From a virus, in the IMG/VR virus record IMGVR_UViG_3300005288_000035, positions 1 through 38,484 of that record: DNA of 38,484 nucleotides. One strand, 5' to 3'. Positions 24,578 to 32,106 of the stretch are shown here, piece by piece. Position 1 is the stretch's first letter. Every line of letters starts with the position of its first letter. The notes below the pieces were generated by a model that saw only the letters and a program-made list of their open reading frames with translations, did no database searches and was not told where the DNA came from. The position numbers and the translations under genes are program-made.

Positions 24578-25380
24578 GATGTCACCTCGGGGCCGCGCAT
24601 CCAGGCCGGGGTTTCCCGCGGGGCGTTCATCCAGTCGGCAGGCTTAGACGCAGATGGAGCAGCGGGTGCAGCGATCGCGCCTGGCAGCTCGTCCGACCAC
24701 CGCTCGCCGTTGATCCACGCGCCAAGGGCGGGAACGTACTTCTTCTCGGTGGTCGCAGCGTATGCATCCCCGAACTTGGAGATCGTTGCCGCGAGTGCAT
24801 GAGCAGATTCGAGCGGTTTGCCCTTGAGCCGCAGCTTGAACTTGTCGAGTGCCTGCTTGCGCTCAACCTTCTTCGGCCAGTGCGCCCATGCCTGATCGAA
24901 AACCCCCTCAAGCACCGAAGGTGCGGGTGTTTTATCTGTCTCTGTCTCTGTCTCTGTCTCTGCTACGTTTTCGCCACCCTTTTCGCTTAGCGACTTGCTA
25001 GCGACTCGCTTAGCGGCTTGCTTAGCGACTTGCGCCTTCGCGACACCGCCCCGCCTCCCGTTCTCAATGTTTGCAAGGGATCGGCGTTCGATCTCCTCGC
25101 GCGTCTCGTTCATGTCCGCGTAGCCGTGCAACAGGAACGTTCCGTCATCCAAGTCAATGAGGGATGGCGCCTCGTCATCATTCGCCAAGAGTTCGCTTAG
25201 CGCTTCGCTAGCGACTCGCTTAGCGAATCGCTCGGGAATGATGCCGTCCGTCTTGTATTTCCGCGCGTACAGGATCATCTCAATGTGGGCGCGGAAGGCA
25301 GTGTCAGATAGCCGGCTGATCTTCGGGTGATCTGCGTAGTCGAGATCCAGGCGCGCAAACAGCCGCTTGTCCTTAGCCAC
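24574..25380 (-). CDS. Replication initiator with embedded iterons
   Basis: 268 residues from GTG 25380, overlapping the preceding stop as TAGTG. The N-terminal part (about 1-100), with HPKISRLSDTAFRAHIEMIL, fits the winged-helix domain of phage replication proteins. The C-terminal part (about 155-240) has WPKKVERKQALDKFKLRLKG and ALGAWINGERW, as in DnaD/initiator C-domains that contact the helicase. The linker holds a Glu-Thr repeat encoded by a tandem hexamer. Two clusters of phased DNA repeats lie in the gene, so it probably carries the origin, as lambda O does. Confidence 0.75.
   Translation of the reverse strand: MAKDKRLFARLDLDYADHPKISRLSDTAFRAHIEMILYARKYKTDGIIPERFAKRVASEALSELLANDDEAPSLIDLDDGTFLLHGYADMNETREEIERRSLANIENGRRGGVAKAQVAKQAAKRVASKSLSEKGGENVAETETETETDKTPAPSVLEGVFDQAWAHWPKKVERKQALDKFKLRLKGKPLESAHALAATISKFGDAYAATTEKKYVPALGAWINGERWSDELPGAIAAPAAPSASKPADWMNAPRETPAWMRGPEVTS
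24936..24962 (-). repeat. Tandem hexamer repeat in the initiator linker
   Basis: Four and a half copies of CTGTCT (plus strand) keep the reading frame and encode Glu-Thr repeats. Changes in copy number would lengthen or shorten the linker by two residues without a frameshift. Confidence 0.9.
24985..25027. repeat. Iteron cluster A (candidate origin)
   Basis: Four copies of GCTTAGCG or GCTAGCG at 24985, 24997, 25008 and 25020, spaced 12, 11 and 12 bases, about one helical turn. The 11-base step is not a multiple of three, so protein repeats alone do not explain it. Confidence 0.6.
25195..25225. repeat. Iteron cluster B (candidate origin)
   Basis: Three copies of GCTTAGCG or GCTAGCG at 25195, 25207 and 25218 (spacing 12, 11), with a weaker match near 25230. 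Same word and spacing as cluster A, about 170 bases away. Confidence 0.6.
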
Positions 25381-25574
25381 TACACACCGCCGAGAAGGTG
25401 CTGCACGCGCCGCACGTCGAGCCCAGAGGCTTCCACGATCTGCGGAACGGTTACCCCGTACGTGAATGCCAACTGCACGTAGAGGCGGTGCTGCTTGAGG
25501 TTGTTCGGCTCTCTTCGGAGCATTGTCAGATGCGTCACGGCAGCAGCCGTGCGCCCGTTGATAGAATCGGGCAT
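25380..25574 (-). CDS. Small HTH protein
   Basis: 64 residues from ATG 25574 with GGAGGG upstream. The C-terminal half has a helix-turn-helix pattern (VTVPQIVEASGLDVRRVQHL). It precedes the initiator and overlaps it, so it may control replication timing or be an initiator accessory. Role is inference. Confidence 0.65.
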   Translation of the reverse strand: MPDSINGRTAAAVTHLTMLRREPNNLKQHRLYVQLAFTYGVTVPQIVEASGLDVRRVQHLLGGV

Positions 25575-25877
25575 AGTCCCTCCATTGATTGATAGTCAGG
25601 GTTCGGATTGAGAAGCGGCCTTCGTGTTAGAGCACTGGGCCGCTTCGCCCGTTTATCGGGGCTAGGACCAGCGTGGACTATCGAAGATTTCTTCACAAGC
25701 GACCCTGTGTAGAGCGCTGTGGACAGCACCGAGAAACGCCGGGTGCCATTTGTGCAGAAGGTGTGGAATACCTGTTGAAACGCAAATTCTTTGGTCAGGA
25801 AAGAGCCATTGATCAGCGTTTTCCGCGGGGCCGGGCGAGTCGCGAAAATTGTTTGGCCTGTGGAACACAGTTTCGGT
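25575..25877. other. AT-richer gap upstream of replication genes
   Basis: About 300 bases with no convincing gene; weak frames exist on both strands without ribosome sites. Several words resemble the actinobacterial DnaA box (TGTGGACAA), the best being TGTGGACAG near 25719-25728, with TGTGGAATA and TGTGGAACA nearby. It could help replication start or hold a promoter for the replication genes. Confidence 0.35.
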
Positions 25878-26570
25878 TCAACACAGGCCCGCGAAACGGT
25901 CCAACTTGTGCAGGGCATCCCCGTTGGCCTCGAACACAGCGCGCGCGAATCCCATCGGTGTTGCTGATCGGAAGTTCGCACGCTCAGGCCCAGGTGGCGC
26001 TGCGTGGATGCGGTTGTCCGGTTCGCCCAACGTGTCGTCTGCGTTCCGGGCCGGCATGACGAAACCGCCACCAACCCAAAGGCACGTCTTCTTCGTGTAG
26101 TTGTCGGCTGGCTCGAACCCTGTGTAGTCGTGCGGGTTGAACGTGTGCGACGGCTTACCGAAAATGGACGACAGCACACTGACTGGGTTCTCCACGAAGT
26201 ACGGTGCGCCACTGAGCCGGCCAACGGTGCGGCACTGCTCAGCGACGATCGCCGCCTTCGACTGGAACTGCGCATCAGCTTCACGCTTTGACTGGAACCA
26301 GCGCGAACCGCTCACGGCCATGTCGGTGCACGGTGGGAAACCAAACACGGCCGCGATCTCGCGGGTGCGGATCGCCTCCGACAGGGCAGGCATGGCGCCC
26401 TCGATCGTTGCGGCCAGCCTGGTCACGACGGCGCCATTCTCGAGCACCTCGATGCTGTCCACGCCATGCTGCGGGTCGACCAGAATCACGTCATAGCCAG
26501 CATCCGACCACGGCGCCGTCATGTTGCCAGTCAGGTCGCACAGGCTGATGACAACTCTCGGGCCACTCAC
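25878..26570 (-). CDS. DNA C5-cytosine methyltransferase-like protein
   Basis: 230 residues from GTG 26570, overlapping the preceding stop. Motif I (ISLCDLTGNMTAPWSDAGYD, then VDPQHG), motif IV GFPPCTDMAVSG with candidate catalytic Cys81, and an ENP motif (127-129) in place of ENV. It is much shorter than typical C5 methyltransferases and lacks a clear target-recognition region. It may protect phage DNA from host enzymes; target unknown. No restriction partner is nearby. Confidence 0.65.
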   Translation of the reverse strand: MSGPRVVISLCDLTGNMTAPWSDAGYDVILVDPQHGVDSIEVLENGAVVTRLAATIEGAMPALSEAIRTREIAAVFGFPPCTDMAVSGSRWFQSKREADAQFQSKAAIVAEQCRTVGRLSGAPYFVENPVSVLSSIFGKPSHTFNPHDYTGFEPADNYTKKTCLWVGGGFVMPARNADDTLGEPDNRIHAAPPGPERANFRSATPMGFARAVFEANGDALHKLDRFAGLC

Positions 26571-27154
26571 CCTTCCGCCCCACTCTCAGCCGCTACCCCT
26601 GCAGCTTCGACGCGTCGATATTCGGCCATGATGGCGTCGATGATTGGCGTGCTTGCGTGGGCTGTTCGTGCTGCGATCCCGAGCGCTTTGATTGCGTCCA
26701 GGTGGTCGCCGGCCAACTTGAGCTCAGCTACCCAGTCGCGCCCGGATGTGTCGGTGGGCTGCGGGGCTGCGGTCGGGAGGGGCTGGACGGTGAACTTTTC
26801 GCGCTTGCCACGGGTTGTCTGGATGAGAACTGTTGTGGCCTGGGCAATGTGCGACACCGCGCGGAGTCGGATGCCGCCCGGAACGTCACGCCCGAACTTC
26901 ACGGTTGGATCGCGGTACAGCTCCACGCGGCGGCCAATGAAGTCGTCACTGTCTTCCGTGCCCCACACGTCGTTGAGAAGCTGGATGACCGTGTTTGGTG
27001 GGCGCCAGCACTTCCCCTCGCCTTCGAGCAGGTCGATGTCGTATGGGCCTTCCTTTGTGCCATCACGAACGCCTGCGATGGTGAAAACGCGGGATGCCAC
27101 CGCGAAATCGTCTGCATTCCATTGGTCCGTGTTGCGCTTGGGTGCAACTCTCAT
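26567..27154 (-). CDS. Recombination-module protein of unknown role
   Basis: 195 residues from ATG 27154, overlapping the nuclease stop as ATGA. The N-terminal 110 residues (GKCWRPPNTVIQLLNDVWGT and YRDPTVKFGRDVPGGIRLR) match a widespread phage family of unknown function found beside recombination genes. The C-terminal part is helical. Its place after a RecE-like nuclease and the lack of any recognised annealase raise the idea that it is the partner. Confidence 0.65.
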   Translation of the reverse strand: MRVAPKRNTDQWNADDFAVASRVFTIAGVRDGTKEGPYDIDLLEGEGKCWRPPNTVIQLLNDVWGTEDSDDFIGRRVELYRDPTVKFGRDVPGGIRLRAVSHIAQATTVLIQTTRGKREKFTVQPLPTAAPQPTDTSGRDWVAELKLAGDHLDAIKALGIAARTAHASTPIIDAIMAEYRRVEAAGVAAESGAEG

Positions 27155-28002
27155 TGTTCGTACTCCGTCTCGTTCATGTCGTAGTCGCGCAACCAGAAGG
27201 GGGCTTCGAGGGTTACGACGTCGTCTGAATAGGTGGGCCATTCGCCAGTGGTGATGCCGTGTGCGTATCGGCGTTTTGCCTCGCGCACGTCGCGGATTGC
27301 TCGCAGTTCGTATTCGAAGTCGAGCTCGTAGACGCCCACCCCGATTCCATGGAGGCGGGCAGTTTCGACGGCCACGAAGTAGAACCGTTCGAACCGTTCG
27401 CCTGTTGCGCGGGTGTGTACGTCGCGGTAGAACTCCTGTTGGATGTCGTACCTGTATGTTGCGACTGACTTCCCGAATCCGCGGGGGGAAGCATCGGCCG
27501 CGGACTTGAGGTCGATCATTGCGTTGCCGCTGATCCGGTCGAAACGTGCCCGGAGGTCGATGTCGAACTCGTCATCGTGGGCGAATGCTGATGCCTCCGA
27601 GATGCCGTCGCTTTCGAACAACGGCCCCGCGAACTTGTGAACAAGGACGGCTTCAGCGGATGCGTTCACCTGGTCAAGCTCGGACTTCTTCAGCGGGATC
27701 AGCCCGGCAGCACGCGACTCCGTGATGAACGCGCGTGCAGCATCCGTCCCCGTCGTGCCCGTCTTTGAGAGCACGTCGACCGGGATCTCAACAACGCCCA
27801 TGCCGATACCGAGTACCTTCGCGTGGATTGCGTGCCCCACGTCGAAGGCTTTCTTGTCGGTGCGGTTGCCATCAAGGATCTGATGCTTGAACAGTGCCGG
27901 CGTGTCCTTGATGAGTGTCTTCGCGCCGGTAGACGACAAAGCCGGATGCGCGTGGTACTCCGCTTCCGGCATGTCGAGGATGAGTCTGGTTTCAAGCGTC
28001 AC
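27151..28002 (-). CDS. RecE-like exonuclease (PD-(D/E)XK)
   Basis: 283 residues from GTG 28002 with GGGAGG upstream. The N-terminus (MPEAEYHAHPALSSTGAKTL) and motif GHAIH at about 56-60 mark the phage exonuclease VIII-like family. The core has a conserved Glu (Glu136), Asp155, DLKS (Asp164, Lys166) and a Tyr-x-x-Gln helix. It should resect 5' ends to make single strands for recombination. Confidence 0.85.
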   Translation of the reverse strand: MTLETRLILDMPEAEYHAHPALSSTGAKTLIKDTPALFKHQILDGNRTDKKAFDVGHAIHAKVLGIGMGVVEIPVDVLSKTGTTGTDAARAFITESRAAGLIPLKKSELDQVNASAEAVLVHKFAGPLFESDGISEASAFAHDDEFDIDLRARFDRISGNAMIDLKSAADASPRGFGKSVATYRYDIQQEFYRDVHTRATGERFERFYFVAVETARLHGIGVGVYELDFEYELRAIRDVREAKRRYAHGITTGEWPTYSDDVVTLEAPFWLRDYDMNETEYEQ

Positions 28003-28108
28003 GTCCCGCCTCCCATCGTTCTTCGAGTTCCGCAACGTCCACGCGTTCGTGATCTGTTGGTTCGTACGCTTCGGTGTCGTCGTAATAGGCAGGGTTCGTG
28101 TGCGTCAT
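27992..28108 (-). CDS. Acidic miniprotein
   Basis: 38 residues from ATG 28108, overlapping the preceding stop as ATGA; it ends inside the start of the nuclease gene. Rich in Asp, Glu and Tyr (AYYDDTEAYEPTDHERVDVA). The nuclease ribosome site lies within it, so its translation may control nuclease expression. Confidence 0.55.
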   Translation of the reverse strand: MTHTNPAYYDDTEAYEPTDHERVDVAELEERWEAGRDA

Positions 28109-28239
28109 TTCTCACACTCGTGCTCGTCGGCCTCGCGTTGTGCAGCCTTGGAATCGTCCTCGTGTTCGCGACCTTCCCAGCGGCATTCGTCGCAGGTCGC
28201 GTAGTAGGTGCGGTAGTCATCGACATATGCGGCGCTCAT
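28105..28239 (-). CDS. Zinc-binding miniprotein
   Basis: 44 residues from ATG 28239 with GAGGAG upstream, overlapping the RusA stop. It has CDEC followed by His and a final HEC, a plausible zinc knuckle, with many acidic residues. Function unknown. Confidence 0.6.
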   Translation of the reverse strand: MSAAYVDDYRTYYATCDECRWEGREHEDDSKAAQREADEHECEK

Positions 28240-28646
28240 CGGATCTCCTCGATCGTGAATGTGAAGCAAGATGCCCGCTCCCGTTTCTGTACGAACCGGA
28301 TGGCGGGCATTTCTTTCTTCATGAATTGGGGTGTGTCGTCGGCCACAACTTCGGCGTCAACGAGGCCATCGCAAAGTGCTTTGAGCACGGGGACAATGTT
28401 TTCCTCGTCGCGTTTGCGGCGATCGTTGACCCACCAGATGAGCTCGACTCTGCAGCGCCCCAGATCGGGGATGCGTCGAGCCAACGCGTGCATGGTGGAT
28501 CGGATCTCTTTCGTGATCTTCGCCTCAGCCATACGGTGCAGCCGGTAGTTCAGCGACAGGGGTGCTTTCGTCCAGTCGAACGTGAACGTTGTACTGAACG
28601 GTTCCGGGGGTGCTTGCGTGCAACCGTTCCCGTTCCAGGCGCTCAT
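28236..28646 (-). CDS. RusA-like Holliday junction resolvase
   Basis: 136 residues from ATG 28646, overlapping the preceding stop. The C-terminal core RDEENIVPVLKALCDGLVDA with Asp80, Asp97 and later VVADDTPQFMKKE is the RusA signature. It cuts four-way DNA junctions made by replication or recombination. Coupled by 4-base overlaps to both neighbours. Confidence 0.85.
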   Translation of the reverse strand: MSAWNGNGCTQAPPEPFSTTFTFDWTKAPLSLNYRLHRMAEAKITKEIRSTMHALARRIPDLGRCRVELIWWVNDRRKRDEENIVPVLKALCDGLVDAEVVADDTPQFMKKEMPAIRFVQKRERASCFTFTIEEIR

Positions 28647-28906
28647 GCGATCGCCTCGTCGCTTGTTAGTGGGATGCCCAGCGCCCGCAGCGTCTGACGC
28701 AACAGGTCACTTACGCTTCCCGGCCCCTCGTTGGGAAATGCTGTGAGCTTGAGATTCGAAACCGCGATCAGGTTCGCAACCCGCTGCTGTTCAGCGAGGT
28801 AGAGAGTGGCCGAAACTTGAGCCTCCATCAGCGTGCGCTCATCGCGATACTGCCGATCCGCGAACAGGATCGCTTCAGCTTCTGCCTTGTGGTCGATGTC
28901 GTTCAT
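28643..28906 (-). CDS. Hypothetical protein
   Basis: 87 residues from ATG 28906 with AGGAGAG upstream. Helical, with a possible helix at RTLMEAQVSATLYLAEQQRV. Overlaps RusA. Function unknown. Confidence 0.55.
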   Translation of the reverse strand: MNDIDHKAEAEAILFADRQYRDERTLMEAQVSATLYLAEQQRVANLIAVSNLKLTAFPNEGPGSVSDLLRQTLRALGIPLTSDEAIA

Positions 28907-29124
28907 GCTGTTTCTCTCCTAACGTGCGCCTCATACGCACTCTTGACTGCCAACCGGGATGATTCGTCGGTGCCCATGGATTCGATGTCGAGCCCGAGGC
29001 AGGCGCACCACCCGTAGATGCGGTCAACCGTTTTGCGTGACTTGAACTCGTGCACGACAACGGGTGCGTGTTGGGCGATGATGCGGGCGGTGATGCTGTC
29101 GATCGTTGCGTCCGTGATGGTCAT
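28903..29124 (-). CDS. Hypothetical protein
   Basis: 73 residues from ATG 29124, overlapping the preceding stop. Basic middle (VVVHEFKSRKTVDRIYGW) with CAC motif. Function unknown. Confidence 0.55.
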   Translation of the reverse strand: MTITDATIDSITARIIAQHAPVVVHEFKSRKTVDRIYGWCACLGLDIESMGTDESSRLAVKSAYEAHVRRETA

Positions 29125-29573
29125 GCGCCCACCACTTCATCTACGCGGTCGGGGGCGAGAAGTGAGCCGCATTCCCACTCGTAAACAGGCACCGTCTCAG
29201 TGCGTTCTTCGGTGGCTTCCTGCGCTGGGTGGACAACCTCTTCCGTGCCGACCAGCTTGCGCTCACAGACAGCGTCGCGATCGGCATAGATCGTGGCGTC
29301 GAAGTAGCCGAAGATGCCGGACTGCTTGAAGTAGAAATCGCTGCCGTTGGGCTTCTTCTCCCATGTCCCACCGAGGGCGCGGGTGATCTTCCGCACTGCG
29401 GCTTTCTGCTCGATCGCGTCCCTCACAAAGATGCCGACATGGATGTTGAGGTCGCGCCCGGACGGGTTGATGGAGATTTGGTCAGCCTTCGTGCCGAGGT
29501 TCAACTCTTCGCCGTGAGCGTCGAGGAAGTCGGCCAGACTGCGGAGCGCCTGCGGGTAAGTGGTCTTCGTCAT
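29121..29573 (-). CDS. Hypothetical early protein
   Basis: 150 residues from ATG 29573 with AAAGG upstream. It begins with a helix (YPQALRSLADFLDAHGEELN) and has a mixed alpha/beta body with GGTWEKKPNGSDFYFKQSGI. It looks like a conserved actinophage early protein. Function unknown. Confidence 0.6.
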   Translation of the reverse strand: MTKTTYPQALRSLADFLDAHGEELNLGTKADQISINPSGRDLNIHVGIFVRDAIEQKAAVRKITRALGGTWEKKPNGSDFYFKQSGIFGYFDATIYADRDAVCERKLVGTEEVVHPAQEATEERTETVPVYEWECGSLLAPDRVDEVVGA

Positions 29574-29749
29574 GATGTTGCCTTTCGGGTGTTGAGTGTC
29601 GCGAGGATGACCATCACGGCGACGGTCAGCAAACCCATGCCTGCGATCATCAGGTGGTCGGAAAAGTAAGGGCCGGCACCGTATAGAACGGAACCGGCCA
29701 GGATGAGGGTGAGCAGGCTGCGCTCAGGAGGGGTGAGTTTGCGTTTCAT
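29570..29749 (-). CDS. Small two-helix membrane protein
   Basis: 59 residues from ATG 29749 with AGGGGCG upstream. Basic N-terminus (KRKLTPPER) then two hydrophobic helices around LTLILAGSVLYGAG and AGMGLLTVAVMVILATL. It sits in the early operon, far from any lysis gene, so holin function is unlikely. Overlaps the next start as ATGA. Confidence 0.65.
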   Translation of the reverse strand: MKRKLTPPERSLLTLILAGSVLYGAGPYFSDHLMIAGMGLLTVAVMVILATLNTRKATS

Positions 29750-30174
29750 TGGGTCGCCCCTGATCCCTCGGCGATGCCGCCGTCGACCATTTCGAAGTCA
29801 CTGCCGCACTCCGCGAATAGTTCAGCGCTCGTCATCCCGAGCTGGTACCTGCCTTCACTCATCCATGCGGGATATCCGACGTGATACCAGAGGCCGTCTT
29901 CGTGGAGCACCAGAGGGAGTTTCCCTTGGTACTTCACCACTGAGTAGACATTGGTCGGGAACGGCCGTGTCGCCTTCTCGATTATGGCGAGGGTGAAGCC
30001 GCTCCTCTCCAGCCAATCGATGCGTGGCTTGTATGGCGGAAGAGGTGTAGCAATGGCTAAGTGTCGGGTAGGCCCACCCTCGTTTTGATCCACCACGAGG
30101 CCGCGATAGTAGACGCAGGCCGCGCCCTCCTCTTTGATGGCTTCCACCAGATCGCCAACGTTGTACTCAGCCAC
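29746..30174 (-). CDS. Hypothetical early protein
   Basis: 142 residues from GTG 30174 with TTAGGAG upstream. Starts AEYNVGDLVEAIKEEGAAC; the body is beta-rich with YVHY/YPAW segments (LWYHVGYPAWMSEGRYQL). Function unknown. Confidence 0.6.
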   Translation of the reverse strand: MAEYNVGDLVEAIKEEGAACVYYRGLVVDQNEGGPTRHLAIATPLPPYKPRIDWLERSGFTLAIIEKATRPFPTNVYSVVKYQGKLPLVLHEDGLWYHVGYPAWMSEGRYQLGMTSAELFAECGSDFEMVDGGIAEGSGATQ

Positions 30175-30583
30175 GGTCGCTCCTAAGCCAGTCGGCCAGA
30201 GGAACGAGTACCCACGGCGTCTTCTTCTCTGTTCGAACCTCGTGCATCTGCGTGAAACAGTTCAGGCAACAAATGCCCTCACGCCCCGTTTCGGCAGCCC
30301 ATGCACCAGTCGCCGCCAGCCATGCTTCGCGGCTATCTACATTCCAGACCGCGTTCCGATTCCCGCACTTGTGGCAGAATCCCTCGGGATGCATGTCAGG
30401 CCACCCAGCCAGACGCTGCTCGACAATCCACGCCGGGTTAACATGCGCACCCTCACCCCACTCGCGGCCACCCCCCTCGTAGCGCTGGTGCAGCCCGTCA
30501 TGGCCACCGTCGAGCCCGCGCACACAGGGGTTGTCGTCTTCCTGTTCTTCGTCCAGCCACGTCCTACGCCCACACTCAGCCAT
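30167..30583 (-). CDS. Zinc-ribbon protein
   Basis: 138 residues from ATG 30583 inside a start-associated repeat. A zinc ribbon is formed by FCHKCGNRNAVWN and later CCLNCFTQMHE. The N-terminal third is Gly/Glu/Asp-rich. Probably nucleic-acid binding; function unknown. Confidence 0.65.
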   Translation of the reverse strand: MAECGRRTWLDEEQEDDNPCVRGLDGGHDGLHQRYEGGGREWGEGAHVNPAWIVEQRLAGWPDMHPEGFCHKCGNRNAVWNVDSREAWLAATGAWAAETGREGICCLNCFTQMHEVRTEKKTPWVLVPLADWLRSDRG

Positions 30584-31031
30584 GGTCGGCCTCCTTCGTT
30601 GAATCGGTCGGTTTTGGGTCGATGCTGAAAGTCCCATCGGCAGCGAAGATCGCCTTGAGATCCGCAATGTTCTTCCCCTCAAGCGGCACCCAGCATGAAC
30701 ACGGCGTGGCCATGGAGTCCTTGCCGCCACAATCCGGGCAATCCCACGGCGGGCAGAACCCGCAATGAGTAGGGGCAAGCCCATCCGGGGTGACGGGAAT
30801 GTTGCAGCCCTGACAGAACGTCGGCGTGAACCACTCCTGGCGCATCGCCTCAACCGTGTAGAGGTGCGCATTCGGCCCGAAGCCGTCATTGCGCTCCTGT
30901 GCTGCAGATGCACCCCTAAGTGCTTCAATCGCCCGGAACTCGACAGGCTCGCCATCAATGAACTCGGCAACCTCGTTCCCCTGCTTGGCCAACTCCGCAA
31001 TAAGGTCGGCGTAATCTTCGAAGCCGCTCAC
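30576..31031 (-). CDS. Cysteine-rich early protein
   Basis: 151 residues from GTG 31031, overlapping the preceding stop as GTGA. Two or three zinc knuckles follow the N-terminal helix: CQGC, CGFC, CPDCGGK and later PCSCW. The C-terminus ends PTDSTKEADHG, encoded by a start-associated repeat. Function unknown. Confidence 0.65.
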   Translation of the reverse strand: MSGFEDYADLIAELAKQGNEVAEFIDGEPVEFRAIEALRGASAAQERNDGFGPNAHLYTVEAMRQEWFTPTFCQGCNIPVTPDGLAPTHCGFCPPWDCPDCGGKDSMATPCSCWVPLEGKNIADLKAIFAADGTFSIDPKPTDSTKEADHG

Positions 31032-31822
31032 TTGTTTGCCTTCCACAGGGGACTGGCTTCGAGGATGCCGCGCATCTGCCCGACGATCCACATGAAGTCC
31101 TTGTCGCGGTGGTTGTCCTCGACCCGCGCGGCCTGCTTCATCGTCGCCAGTGCTGCGTCACGTTCGGCCAGCGCATCGTTCCAACGGCGGTAAACGTCGG
31201 CGAGCGTCAACGCCGCCTCTATGTCCATGCCGGTGGTAGCGCAGAGCTCGTGCAGCTGACGCGTCGCCTTCACCTCCGGCAGTTCGGCCTCAAGCCTCCC
31301 AGCCAACTCCTCGAAGAAGATGCGTGCAGTCGCGGCCATCATGCTCGCGTCACCACCCATTGCCAACTCTTCCGCGAACGACTCCTCGAGGCCCTTGAGC
31401 TGCTCGTCAGTGATCTGCATTGTTGTCTCCTTCGTGTTGTTGGTGGTGTTGTTGGCGAGTGCCGCCAGGTGGGTGATTACGGCATCCGCGATCGGGCCTG
31501 CTTCGATGTGCGCCAGCGCCTGCCCTTTCTCCCAATCGCTGCGAGGTTTCGTGGGGTACTCGGCGGTCTCGTTCCAGAAGCCGTCCGGGCGCAATGCTCT
31601 TGCGATCACGCCCACCAGCTCATTGCGGTCTCCGGTGACGGTCTCGAACGGTTCGATCAGCCAGCCCAGCAACTCAGCAGTTTCATCGAGGGAATCAAGT
31701 TCGTAGCCTTGATCGCCGAGGAAGTTGCACACCGCTTCAAGCAGCTCAGATCGGCGGGTCTCCATCTGCTCGGGCGTTTCCGGTTCGTCCTGCTTGAGTG
31801 CACAAAAATCTGTTTCGCTCAT
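31028..31822 (-). CDS. Hypothetical protein, likely fusion of two ORFs
   Basis: 264 residues from ATG 31822 with AGGGAG upstream. An internal ATG at 31420 has an excellent ribosome site (GAAGGAG, seven-base spacing) and would give a separate 130-residue protein starting MQITDEQLKGLEESFAEELA. The link is an Asn/Thr-rich low-complexity stretch (ANNTTNNTKETT). This looks like two genes joined in frame after loss of a stop, with the downstream start kept. Both products may be made. Functions unknown. Confidence 0.55.
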   Translation of the reverse strand: MSETDFCALKQDEPETPEQMETRRSELLEAVCNFLGDQGYELDSLDETAELLGWLIEPFETVTGDRNELVGVIARALRPDGFWNETAEYPTKPRSDWEKGQALAHIEAGPIADAVITHLAALANNTTNNTKETTMQITDEQLKGLEESFAEELAMGGDASMMAATARIFFEELAGRLEAELPEVKATRQLHELCATTGMDIEAALTLADVYRRWNDALAERDAALATMKQAARVEDNHRDKDFMWIVGQMRGILEASPLWKANK

Positions 31823-31825
31823 CTT

Positions 31826-31954
31826 TCAACTCCCTTTCTCTACGTTTTCTCGCTTTGTCAGCCACCACCCGATCAGCGCCCCTAGGCGTCCAGCGGCGGC
31901 CATGAACAACCCCACGATGCAGGCTTGCCAGAACAGGGGCAGATCGCTCAGCAT
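31826..31954 (-). CDS. Small membrane protein
   Basis: 42 residues from ATG 31954, overlapping the preceding stop. One hydrophobic helix (FWQACIVGLFMAAAGRLGAL) followed by a basic end. Weak ribosome site; probably coupled. Function unknown. Confidence 0.55.
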   Translation of the reverse strand: MLSDLPLFWQACIVGLFMAAAGRLGALIGWWLTKRENVEKGS

Positions 31955-32106
31955 CCGCGCTCTACGTGTTCTTGCCCACATTCGGGGCAGGTGAATCCGT
32001 GCTCGAACGTTTCGAAGTCCGACCAGTAATCGACGGTGCCGGAGTGACCACACGGGCAGTCGATGAGTGCGGTGTCCCATTCGAGACGGTTGTTACTACT
32101 GATCAC
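31948..32106 (-). CDS. Zinc-ribbon miniprotein
   Basis: 52 residues from GTG 32106 with AAGGAG upstream, overlapping the preceding stop. Four-cysteine ribbon: CPCG near residues 17-20 and CPECG at 40-44, with DYWSDFETFEHG between. Function unknown. Confidence 0.65.
   Translation of the reverse strand: MISSNNRLEWDTALIDCPCGHSGTVDYWSDFETFEHGFTCPECGQEHVERGC

Noticed and set aside
25662-25868. 68-codon minus-strand frame in the gap after the methyltransferase
   Set aside because: No ribosome site and no recognisable pattern; kept as gap.
31433-31460. TTG/GTG-rich stretch as a regulatory tandem repeat
   Set aside because: Irregular and explained as Asn/Thr-rich linker codons in a fused gene.
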